Below, in pieces: positions 22,446 through 32,153 of a stretch of DNA of 64,000 nucleotides. The stretch covers positions 248,001-312,000 of the forward strand of contig BDDD01000430.1 in NCBI GenBank assembly GCA_001972305.1, in the 5' to 3' direction. Under the pieces are notes generated by a model. It made no database searches, had not been told where the DNA came from, and saw nothing but the letters and a program-made list of their open reading frames with translations. Numbering within the stretch: position 1 is the first letter of the stretch; each line of letters starts with the position of its first letter. Position numbers and translations under genes: made by a program. The stretch is from Cephalotus follicularis. Taxonomy: Eukaryota > Streptophyta > Magnoliopsida > Oxalidales > Cephalotaceae.

Positions 22446-22935
22446 GCACCCTGTTTTCTATAAAACATAATGTTTTCAACCCCTTTTCAACCCCAAATCC
22501 TTTTATCTTCAAATGGGTTTCATAGGAAGCCTACCTAAGACCGTGTAGCCTATATGAACCCTTCTTTAAACAAATGGTCTTCAAATCAATCTTCAAAAAG
22601 GAATTTTCAAAGAGGTTTTCAATAAATGGTTAGGTTAGTTCGATTGGGATGTTTGGACGCGAATATCCTAGTTGGGCTTCCTCTCCATTATTTTACAAAT
22701 TTCGACAGGGACCAAGAAATGGTTATGGAAAATGGTTATGAAAATGGTTTTGGCGGATGGATCTCATGTGATCATTTATTGTTAGGTCTCTATCCTTTAA
22801 ATGGTTATATGGTCATGGGTTACGGACTTCGCATGGTATGATTGATGGTTGCTACTGTTTGAGACATGATGAGATAACCCATTTATAAACTTCATTTCTA
22901 TCATGAAGGTTATGGGTGTTAAACCACATCATATA

Positions 22936-23084
22936 GGCCGATTGCCGTTACCGACGCGGTGGTCCGGTCTGATGTGCTCGGAAGGTGACGGCGGTCATAC
23001 CGGTGCCTTCGCCGGTGTCGGTTCGGTAATGACGCTGGCGGCATAGGGTCACAAAGATAGAGAACGGTAGAGAGGAAGAGAGAG

Positions 23085-23129
<45 letters not shown>

Positions 23130-23446
23130 GAATTTTCATATAAATATCCAAAACGGACTGGGTTTTGCCCAGAATTTAACCAATGCGAACATAAATTGGA
23201 TATTTAGGACATACCACTTGGTACATTTTTTCAAAATCAGTAGCAATTTCAGTGAGACATCATTTAATTTACAGAAAAGAAAATCAATTTCTTATGCAGA
23301 AAACCATCATAATAAAATCATAACAATTTATAAATGCCATGATGCATATGTCGTGAATGCTCGAAAAATAGACTACCAGCTAGACAGACAGACAAAAGGT
23401 CACGTGGGCTCACAGACACAGGCCGTACTAGGACACGGATGTCACA
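22936..23446 (-). mobile_element. LARD copy c, LTR fragment
   Basis: This is the terminal 0.5 kb of a LARD LTR (compare 34470-34968), ending GGACACGGATGTCACA. The left side is cut inside the GC-rich block and abuts Tekay LTR sequence, with loss of part of the host LTR. Confidence 0.85.
23090..23124. repeat. (GA)n microsatellite
   Basis: A pure run of GA dinucleotides lies in the position where the other LARD LTRs have shorter GA-rich stretches. On the LARD sense strand it is (TC)n, just after the TATA region. Confidence 0.95.
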
Positions 23447-23485
23447 TCTTGCCCTAGGATCCTCCTCAAGGTTCGGGACGTGACA

Positions 23486-24075
23486 GATAGATACAAATCG
23501 TAACATTGATACGAGATGGTAAGCATGTAAGCTTACGTGTCATGTCAAGCACAAAGTTAAAACCCATATAGTATATGTCTCCATCAACTAATTTGCCTAA
23601 CCACTAAAATAAATTATATTAGTACCTAGGAATAATGGGTGATAATTATATTCAAGAACACTAGATGTTCTAATATTTTTATCAATTATTTTATTCCAGT
23701 TTATATGATACTTTATATGTCATATATTTATTAACCCTTTAAATAATATTAGGACTCACATATGCTTTTTATTATATGGTGTCCATATAAATTGACACAT
23801 TACTTAAAAAAAAAGTATATATTACATTATACTCAAATATATTACATTACATAAAAACAACACAATGTGTAAACCATGTTGACCTTGTCTTTTTAAGTTC
23901 CATTTGTAACGATTAAAATTGTTTATCTTACATTTTGCAAACAAAAGTTATATACATATATGTCATGATCCTTAAAACATAAAACACAACTATATTTTTC
24001 CATTCAAGAGAAGTTATAATTAGTTTTTCCATTCAAGAGAAGTCATATTAAAAAAATATGATGTGATATGGATAA
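23486..24075. other. Host DNA, rest of tandem-duplication copy B
   Basis: 23486-23990 matches copy A at about 1630-2085 (ATACAAATCGTAAC, TAGATGTTCTAATATTTTTATC, CATGTTGACCTTGTCTTTT). The remainder is AT-rich. No gene is seen. Confidence 0.65.
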
Positions 24076-24471
24076 TGTTGCTACCAACATTCGAATAGCT
24101 TCGAGCAACCGTTTATTTCAAAGACACGCACCAAGGAAATATTGGAAAATAAGTGGTCAAAGTGATCTCTAAAGAGGACTCTTCGATGCCTAAGTCCGGT
24201 GAGTTTACGTAAGGCAGTAGTAGAAATTTTAGCTATAAGGGTGATTGTCCGTACCTGATGTGTACCCCTCTTTATTTATAATGATAGGTAGTGGTGTTCG
24301 ATAAGGTTTTGGATACCTCGTGTTGATCTCGAAGTTCTATTAGGACTCGTTCGAGGTAGTCTCATATTAATCAAATCAAGTATTCCATTTTAATCAAGTT
24401 TGGATCACTTCGCGGAGCTACTCATCAATATGTGTCACCATCTTAATTGATAACTGAATTTTACTTCATCA
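24076..24471 (-). mobile_element. 3' LTR of gutted Tat-type element
   Basis: It is colinear with 39566-39953, sharing CACCAAGGAAA, AAGTGATCT, GGCAGTAGTAGA, TTTGGATACCTC and CATCATAATT-type ends. On the minus strand it begins TGATGAAG. The complement of a polypurine tract, TAATTCCCCCACTTCC (24472-24487), follows directly. Confidence 0.7.
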
Positions 24472-24487
24472 TAATTCCCCCACTTCC

Positions 24488-24863
24488 TTGAGCTTGAAGA
24501 ATTTCGAAAGCTTTAAGAAATTGTCTTCTTCTTTTGGAGATGATCATTTGAGGAGTTTTAAAATTTCTTTTTGAAAATGCTTAGAGGAATTTTTTATCCC
24601 AAAAGAAAATATTTTTTCCACTTTTGTTGGGTGGGTCGGCCGGTCCTCGACGACCTGGTGTGCAAGTGCACACGCTCAGCAGGTGTGTGCGAGCGCAACA
24701 TGCTTGCTCGGCATCTCAACGCAGGGCTTGTCAGCATGTTTGCTCCTTTCACACTCCAAACTTGAATATCCAGAATTTTTTAGTTACGTGACACACAACA
24801 TATCAAATCAAAGCTTGTTTCGAGATCTATAATATTTTGATGCTAATGAGGATGGTGTGTAAC
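24488..24863. other. Non-coding remainder of Tat-type element
   Basis: This is unclassified sequence between the polypurine tract and the first nested LTR. A 64-codon open frame (24571-24765) has no motif and probably arises by chance. Sequence around 24630-24740 is GC-richer than its surroundings. Confidence 0.4.
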
Positions 24864-26073
24864 CTCATGTTGACCTTGTCTAATTTCAGTAAGGATATTA
24901 AGCATATTGTTTGTGCATATGGCTATGGAGGTTTTGGGGTATTTCCAATACCCATATAGTATGTTTACTTGTATGTTTACGCTATCAGTATAATATGGGA
25001 GTAGACAATTGCAAAGAGAGTATATATAGAACCAAATAACCTTAAAACACTCAAAACTCTCTTACTCATTTCTCCCTCTACCGTTTTCCCCTCTCTCTTC
25101 TCTCAAACTCACCTCAAAAACACCACATTGTTGCTGTTTTGATCAAGAACAAAGGGAGAAAAGGGTTTTGATTGATCAACCATGTTTTGAAGCCAAGATT
25201 GAAGCTTCCATATCCAAAGACTTAGAGTCTTTTCTCACTTCTCTTAACCTAGGAATTCAAGATTAAGCTTCAATATTTGGTAGAAATTTTCTCTACTTAA
25301 ATATGCTTATGGTTTACACATTTGATGTACATGTATGAATTGATTGTATGCAATGAATTGATTGAAATTGGATTAATTGATTTGTTAAAGTTTCTAGGTT
25401 AAAAAGGGAGTTATTGACTTAGATTTTGAATGTAAGGTTTTTATGGATTAAAATTGGTTTTAATAGCTTATAAATGTTTAAAAGAACTTTTATTAAACTT
25501 GGTTTCAAAGGATTTGAAGAAATATTTGAGTTTGGAAATATTGAATCAAGAACCCTTGATTCTGCAACTCTAAGAGTCAACGCCTTACCCGCGAGAGTAG
25601 CCGCTTATAGTTCGTTTTATATGGGACTATGCTTTTAAACCTTTGATGGTTTGCCTATGGGCATCATCTAGCTAAGCGATGACGCTTAACCCAGTGCGTC
25701 GCCACTTAGGTAAATTGGAAATGGAATTAAGCTACTGCCTTTCTCAGGCTATAACGCTTAGATTAACAGTCAATGCTTAGTGCAAAGTGTAGATGCCTAA
25801 ACCTATGGCATCCCAGCTTAAGGTCTGTAATAATTTTTAAAATGGCTTTCAAGAATGTTTTCTCAATGGTTTTCTTCCTAGACCTTTCCTAAGCTCGTGC
25901 AAAGGTTTTCTAGATGACTTAGTAAGGGTAATGGAAAGACCGTAATGTTCACTGTAGAGTGAACTCATAATTTCTAGTCAGGTATGCTAAGCGTCAATCT
26001 ATAGTTGATTGATCCCTTTGCTAGATTTACTCATGGTGCGTGACTAGTGAGCTCCTTGGTTGAGGAAGGGAGT
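24864..26073 (+). mobile_element. Chromovirus-like LTR, first copy, truncated at its 3' end
   Basis: It is colinear with the next copy: TTTGTGCATATGGCTATGG, CAATACCCATATAG, the TATA box AGTATATATAGAACC (about 25018-25032), GATCAAGAACAAAGGG, and CTTCTAGTCAGGTATG. It breaks off after GACTAGTGAGCTCC, and the next LTR begins immediately. About 20-30 bp of its start differ from the second copy. Confidence 0.7.
25575..25830 (+). repeat. Diverged GTCGACGCTT-type motifs, first chromovirus-like LTR
   Basis: Variants such as GTCAACGCC, GATGACGCTT, GCGTCGCCACTT and GTCAATGCTT are spaced 20-60 bp apart. They correspond to the better preserved motifs at 26815-27065. Confidence 0.6.
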
Positions 26074-26814
26074 ATGTAATGCCCCGAAACAACTCATGTT
26101 TACTTTAGCATTTATTGGATCATATCTAGTTTCAGTATGGATATTATGTGTATTGTTTATGCATATGGCTATGGATGATATGGGGTACTTCCAATACCCA
26201 TATGGTATATTTACTTGTATGTTTATGGTATCAGTATAACATGGGGGTATATTATTGCAGAGAGAGTATATATAGAACCAAATAACCCCAAAACACTCAA
26301 AACTCTTTCACTATCTTCTCCCTCTTCCATTTCTCCCTCTCTATTCTCTCAAACTCACCACAAAAACACCACCTTACTGTTGTTTTAATCAAGAACAAAG
26401 GGGGGAAAAGGTTTTGATTGATCAACCATTTGAAGCCAAGATTGAAGCTTCCATAGCTAAAGACTTGAGTCTTTTCTCACTTCTCTCAACCTAGGAATTC
26501 AATATCAAGCTTCAATATTTGGTAGAAAACTTATCTACCTAAATATGCTTATAGTTTACACATTTATGTACATTTATGAATTGATTGTTTGCAATGATTT
26601 GATAGAAATTTGATGAATTGATTTATTAGAGTTTCTAGGTTAAAAAGGGGTTATTGACCTAGAATTTGAATGAAAGGTTTTTATGGATTAAACTTGTTTT
26701 CATGGATTATAAATGATTAAAAGAACTTGTATTAAACTTTCTTTCAAAGGATTTGAAGAAATATTTGAGTTTGGAAAGATTGAATCAAAAACCCTTGATT
26801 CTGTAACTCTAAGC

Positions 26815-27065
26815 ATTGATGCCTTACCCGTGAGCATCGTCGCTTATAGATTGTTATATATCTAACAATTTTTTCAAACCTTAAACTCTTTGCCCTTATG
26901 GGCATCATCTAGATAAGCGATGACGCTTAGCTCAAAGCGTCACCGCTTAGGTAAATTGAAAATGGAATTAAGCTACTGCCTTCCTCAGGCAATGACTCTT
27001 AGATTAACAGTCGACGCTTAGCGTAAAGCGTTGACGCCTAAGCCTATGGCGTCGTTGCTTAAGGT
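26815..27065 (+). repeat. Cluster of GTCGACGCTT-type motifs, second chromovirus-like LTR
   Basis: One exact copy is at 27010-27019. Variants include GCATTGATGCC, GATGACGCTTAG, AAGCGTCACCGCTT and AAGCGTTGACGCC. Confidence 0.7.
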
Positions 27066-27264
27066 TTCTTGTAGTTTTTAAAAAAAAATGCTAAAAGATT
27101 TTCTTCTGGGCCCTTTTCTAGGCCCGTGTAAAGGTTTTCTAGATGACTTATTAAGGACAAGGGAAAGTCTATAGGTGTTCACCGTAGAAAGAACTTGTAA
27201 CTTCTAGTCAGGTATGTTAGGCGTCGATCTACAGTCGATTGATCCATCTACTAGAGTTACTCAT

Positions 27265-27720
27265 GGTACGTGACTAGTTGAGCTTCTATCGATCTCAACG
27301 ATAGGCAACTAGTTCTAGTCGAGTTCCTATCATCTCAATAATAGGTGACTAGATGTATAAACTTTCAGTTTGTGCCGCATTCAAAAAGATTTATATTCAT
27401 GTATGTATAGGGTATGGTTCACGTGACTGGTTGAGCTCCTATCGATCTCAATGATAGGTAACTGGGTCTAGTTTAGCTCCTATCGATTTCAACAGTAGGC
27501 AACTAGATGTTTATACATCGAGCATGTGCCACCTTTGGCAGGGTTCTAGACTCACGATGATTACGGTACGGTATGGTATGCCATGGTATGATTTTTGTTA
27601 ATCTATAACTAGTTGAGCTCCTATCGATCTCACTGGTAGACAACTAGTTCTAATTGAGCTCTTATCCATATCAATGGTAGGCAACTAGGTATTCTAAACA
27701 CTGAGCTTGTGCCACCNATT
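27265..27720 (+). repeat. Three tandem units of ~160-190 bp, each with paired short hairpins
   Basis: Each unit holds CTAGTTGAGCTCCTATCGATCT-like sequence twice and ends with a GTGCCRC block. Six short inverted repeats of the type CCTATC-(loop)-GATAGG occur at 27284-27305, 27326-27345, 27438-27458, 27479-27499, 27620-27639 and 27661-27681, some with mismatches. A single undetermined base (N) is at 27717. Confidence 0.8.
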
Positions 27721-27813
27721 TGTATGCATAGGTTAATTATTTATATACGCTGGTATGAGACAGTAATATATAACTAGTCAACTTTCTGATTATCTGATAG
27801 ATGTGTGAATAGG

Positions 27814-30618
27814 TGACACGCCCGGACCCAGCTCGGTTGGGATCCGTCGTGCCCACTACGAGGCTAAGCCTCCCATCAGAGACTAACCTCGTATGTTCAG
27901 CAGATCATAGTTTCAGAAATACATTTTTTTTTTAAAACAAAAAAAAATTCAAAACAAAAAAGTTTTCTTGAAAAACTTGAAAATAATTCGAACTCTTAAA
28001 ATTTTACGAAAATCGGGCATGTAGTATTCGTTTATCGGACTATGCCCCCTATAAAGAAAAACACAATTTATCAACACACTCCCGAAGGAGGAAACAGTTT
28101 ATAAAATGGGCTCAGTCCTTAGCAGATCACAATTTAAAAGCAGAAAACAAGTAATGGGTTGGGCTATGCCTCAACCATATTATTAAAACATAAATCAGAA
28201 ACAGGGCTTAGCCCTTTTAAAATGAAACTAAAATATTTATATAACATATAAGTAATGCAGAATTTAAAACATTGATGCAGTGATGCTATGCATATGTTGA
28301 CTCTGGTAGACATGCCCTTGTGGTCTCACCTCAGCAGACAGATTGACTCTAGCTGACAGAGCTCAACAAACTAACTTGTCAGAACTAAAAATAGAAAACA
28401 GATGAGGGGTTAGTCCACATGACTAGTGAGATGGAACAAAAAGACTCCGCATAGTTTTGCTCGCAGTAAAATATACTTTTACATAAATGTTACAACAAAA
28501 TTATAAAATAAACTTAAACAGAAGTTCAAAAACAGAATCAAATCCAGAATCTGATTTATAAAACAGATTCAAACAACTAAAATAGAATATAAATTCAAAA
28601 CTCATTTACAAAACAGATATTTCCATAAAACAATAGAAAACCAGATCATTTTTTTCTAACAGATTTAAATCCTCAGATTTTTATACATAGAGTTTAAACA
28701 GAAATAAATATATACAGATGCCATGGGTCTACTAAGTAAGGTTGACGCCTAGGTCCCGTCGGGCCTAACGTCCAGCATAAATAGTGGCAATGACACCGTC
28801 GTGTCAAAGCATCAGAACAGAAGGTCATACACATGTACACAAAGCCTCTTATGGGCAACAAATATGTAACCAATGCAATACCGAGATCACCATGCATCTA
28901 AACATATTTAAACATATTCAGTAGACTCAGAAATCACAATTTCTTCTAAACAGACTTAAAACATATTTCAGACAGATACAAAAATCATCAACGTCATCAA
29001 AACATATTTAAAACAGATTTAAACAGATAGAGGAATCATTTTCCTCATCATATACAGATATAGCTGAAAATAGCGTCATATTATAACTATCATCTTGCGA
29101 GCGTTTGAAAACATTAAAAGAAATTTCAGATATTAAAACTTAAACATCTTTCAGAAAAGAGTAATCCAAAATCATGCAGATACAGAAATAAATAAGCGAA
29201 CACGCTTATACATTCATAACATCAAAAACATTTCAGAGTAAAAAGGGTTAAAGAAAGCGTTCCACTCACAGAACAGACGAGCGAGTCCCTCGACTGGTCG
29301 CCTCCATGGCCGACCTCAAAGACAGGATCCTCTGCTAACAGACAGACAGCAGACTATCAGAACTCAAACACGTACTAAGACGTGCATAGCTTTATGCAAT
29401 GAAATACGTGCAGATATTAGAAAACTAAAACCGATCAATACGGTTGACAGAACAGAAGTCAGATTATTAAAAACATCTTTTAAACCTTCAATTTAAACAT
29501 CCGTTTAAAAATATTAAAGTAAATCCAATTGGTTGTCCATGTTATCCAATTTCGAGTCATATAAGCAATTCAAGTTCATATACCACAGAAACAGATGCAG
29601 AACTATAGAATTCAACAAAAAACAGAACTAACGGAACATAGTTCAGAATTTACAGAAAGTAGACAGAACGGGGCACGGAGTCAGAATCTCATAGCCGAAC
29701 AGGAACAGATCACGTCAACGTGGAGAACGGAGTCAGAAAACTGTCAAAAAATGGTTTCCGGAGGCTGCCGGTGCGTGGGCCTACGAGTCGCCGCTGGCCG
29801 ACGCGTGTCAGCCACACGTGGTCGCCGGTCAGCCGCAGAGGTCGCATCTAGTGCATCGGAGGCCGGGGAGCACGGATCTGACGCGCGTTGGTCACGGCGC
29901 CGCCGCATCTGGCCAGAACGGGCGCATTGACCACGGCTGCCTTTGTCGTTGATCTGCGTTGTCGGCGTCGTAACGGGTCGGGGCTGGTACAGTTCGAACG
30001 ACCGCGATGCCACGAGTCCGAATATGGGCTCGCCTTCCCATGACGATCACCGGATACGTCGGAACGACGCAAAACAGTGGATGGGAGAGAAGAGCTCGTC
30101 GGGCGCAAACGGCGAGGTTGCCGGCGTCGAGGCTGGGCTCGGTGTGTTCGGGAGACCAAGGCAGTCATGCCGGTACCTTCGCTGGCGCCAGATCGGCACT
30201 GACACCGACAGCAGAAGGCAGAAGGCAGAAGGCAGAGAGAGAAGGGAGAGAGGAGAGAGGAAGTCGGGGGGAGAGAGAGAGAAATGGCAAAAATGGGAAA
30301 TTTTTGGCATTTCCCTTATATATTCAACTCAAAACGGACTGGGTTTTGTCCAGAATTTAACCGATACGGAAAAAAAATTGATATTTATGACATACCACTT
30401 GGGCTATTTTTTCGAATTAGCGGTCATTTAAGAAAAAACATCATTTAATTTACAGAAAAGAAAATTAATTTCTTATGCAGAAAACCATCAGAACAAAATC
30501 ATAAAAATTTATTAATGCCATGATGCATATGTAACAATTGTCAGAAAAACAGACAGACTGACAGACCGAAGCCCCATAGGCTCACAGACACAGGCCATAC
30601 TAGGACACGGATATCATA
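27814..30618 (-). mobile_element. LARD copy d, 3' LTR
   Basis: It runs from TGACACGCCCGGACC to ACGGATATCATA (2,805 bp). The end differs from the usual GATGTCACA by two transitions. The GC-rich block lies at about 29640-30230 and the minus-strand TATA region at about 30311-30320. Confidence 0.9.
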
Positions 30619-32153
30619 AACATATCCCCCCTAACAGAATTTCGTCCCCGAAATTCCCAGAACTCCAAAGGCTGAAAAGATTTAAGCACTTGCCTCATAA
30701 GATAAAACAGAAATGATCAAACTCATAACAACCTTTTAACAATACAGAAATCAGATCACCCAAGACTTTTGACCATCACATTTATTCACATTTTGACACT
30801 AGAACCTGAAAAGTTTTTCTCCAAGCATGATTCACAATGTATCTTGGCTCACAAGATTTTATCAACCAGAAACCTCAAATCATTCACTAAACAGATCATG
30901 TCAAAATTTAAAGTCATAAATACATATTCTTTAACAGACAGTTAATCAGAAATTACACTACAATCCTCGACATTACCAGATTCATAACCATGCAGAGACT
31001 GTAGAAAACTTATAACAACTTGCTCTCATCAAGAGAATCATGTCATTAATCATAACATATCACTAGAACTCGTAGCATTTCCATCATCTAGGAACTTCAA
31101 TTTAACATAAAAATTCAATCATACCAGAACTTTAAACAGATACTAAGGATCTTTAATAGTCATCAAATCAGCAGAACTCATATTGCAATCATTGATATCG
31201 CATAAGCATATCGAAAACCCTACTAACATATTACCACTTTACAGATCCTCATTTCCTATCATCAAGTCTCCCATATAACTTGCAGAGGTTAAAACTAAAG
31301 TCATCAAAATGCAACTCAAGTCTAATCAAATCATATAAAAACCCATTAACTTAATTCAAAACAAGTCAGAAAAGTCTGCAAATAAAATATTGTTATACAC
31401 CTTAAGGCCACAATACAGATTTCCTCTACATTCACTTATCTACACTTACTCATTTTATACCCTAGTCATGTAGTGAATCATCAAACAGAATATTGAATCC
31501 AGAACATCAATTCAACCTTGTTTAATTAACCATACCTATCTCCTCATACCACTGTTTCACAAAGGCATACAGTCATTTAACTTTCCAGAGAGATGGATCA
31601 ATCACATCAATTACTCGACATTACTGCACAGCATAGCATCATATTACTCAGAATCTATAGACTCCAAAACATATCCCCCTTAACAGGGAACTCCATCAGA
31701 CAGAAAATCTGACACCAATTAGAATCTCATCAGAAACTTAATCACAATACCACAAAACAGATAAACCTACTAAAACTCGAACCTTAAAATTTCAGAATTA
31801 AAAAGTTCTATCTCCATAACCTCATATATAACCAACCAACTACTTCAGCAACAGTATCAGAACTTCAGATCATTATCAGACATTTCAGACCTACCATATC
31901 AGAACATGGGGAATAAGGTTATGACACCCTAGCAACAACTTTGTTACGACAGAGAAATCCAGAACAGAAGTGTCAGACCTCAGAACATTTGGGTCGAGCC
32001 CAAACACAAACTCTACCACAAGATAACTTTTATTGTTGACCACAAGGCATGCTACCCACACTTATACAAAAACTCAGAACTGAATGCCTACCATAATGCA
32101 TGACGTGCAGATGAGTCTAGAGAATCTGAAAACCAAAGGCTCTGATACCAAAC
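30619..32153 (-). mobile_element. LARD copy d, internal non-coding region
   Basis: It is colinear with 4097-5569 over its length, so the family keeps this sequence although it codes for nothing recognisable. Likely contents are the packaging and dimerisation signals of the RNA; that is inference. The polypurine tract lies at 30619-30634 and the primer site at 32138-32150, 3 bases from the 5' LTR. Confidence 0.85.
32138..32150 (-). other. Primer-binding site of LARD copy d (initiator-Met tRNA)
   Basis: GGCTCTGATACCA on the plus strand is TGGTATCAGAGCC on the minus strand. It fixes the element's orientation. Confidence 0.9.

Larger units (their letters stand above)
11285..23485 (+). mobile_element. 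Tekay-type chromovirus (Gypsy) retrotransposon, plus strand, inactive, with nested insertions
   Basis: The element has 5' LTR (11285-13654), primer site, gag, protease, reverse transcriptase, RNase H, integrase, C-terminal chromodomain, polypurine tract and 3' LTR (18586-23485). All coding parts carry stops or frameshifts. The 3' LTR is enlarged by a solo LARD LTR (19143-21967) and a LARD fragment (22936-23446). Flanks (GACAA and GATAG) match at three of five bases, as expected for an old insertion. Removing it rejoins copy B of the host tandem duplication. Confidence 0.85.
18586..23485 (+). mobile_element. Tekay-type 3' LTR with two nested LARD pieces
   Basis: It starts TGTAAGCCCCGAG and ends GGGACGTGACA. 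Own sequence is 18586-19142, 21968-22935 and 23447-23485; the rest is inserted. The TATA box is CTATATATAG at 18768-18777. About 820 bp corresponding to 12795-13612 of the 5' LTR were lost where the fragment 22936-23446 sits. Confidence 0.85.
26074..27813 (+). mobile_element. Chromovirus-like LTR, second copy, interrupted by LARD copy d
   Basis: It starts TGTAATGCCCCGAAACAAC, a chromovirus-style LTR start. The TATA box is in AGAGTATATATAGAACC (about 26264-26280). It contains the motif cluster at 26815-27065 and hairpin-bearing tandem repeats at 27265-27720. LARD copy d is inserted after ATAGG at 27809-27813; LTR-like sequence resumes at 34974. No pol belonging to these two LTRs is seen. Confidence 0.65.

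Noticed and set aside
24571..24765. 64-codon plus-strand frame near the Tat-type 3' LTR
   Set aside because: No motif, no promoter, and located in a degraded untranslated part of a retroelement.
26210..26235. GGTATCAGTATAACATGG as a primer-binding site
   Set aside because: It resembles TGGTATCAGAGCC only in its first part, and lies inside the LTR upstream of the TATA box rather than after an LTR end.
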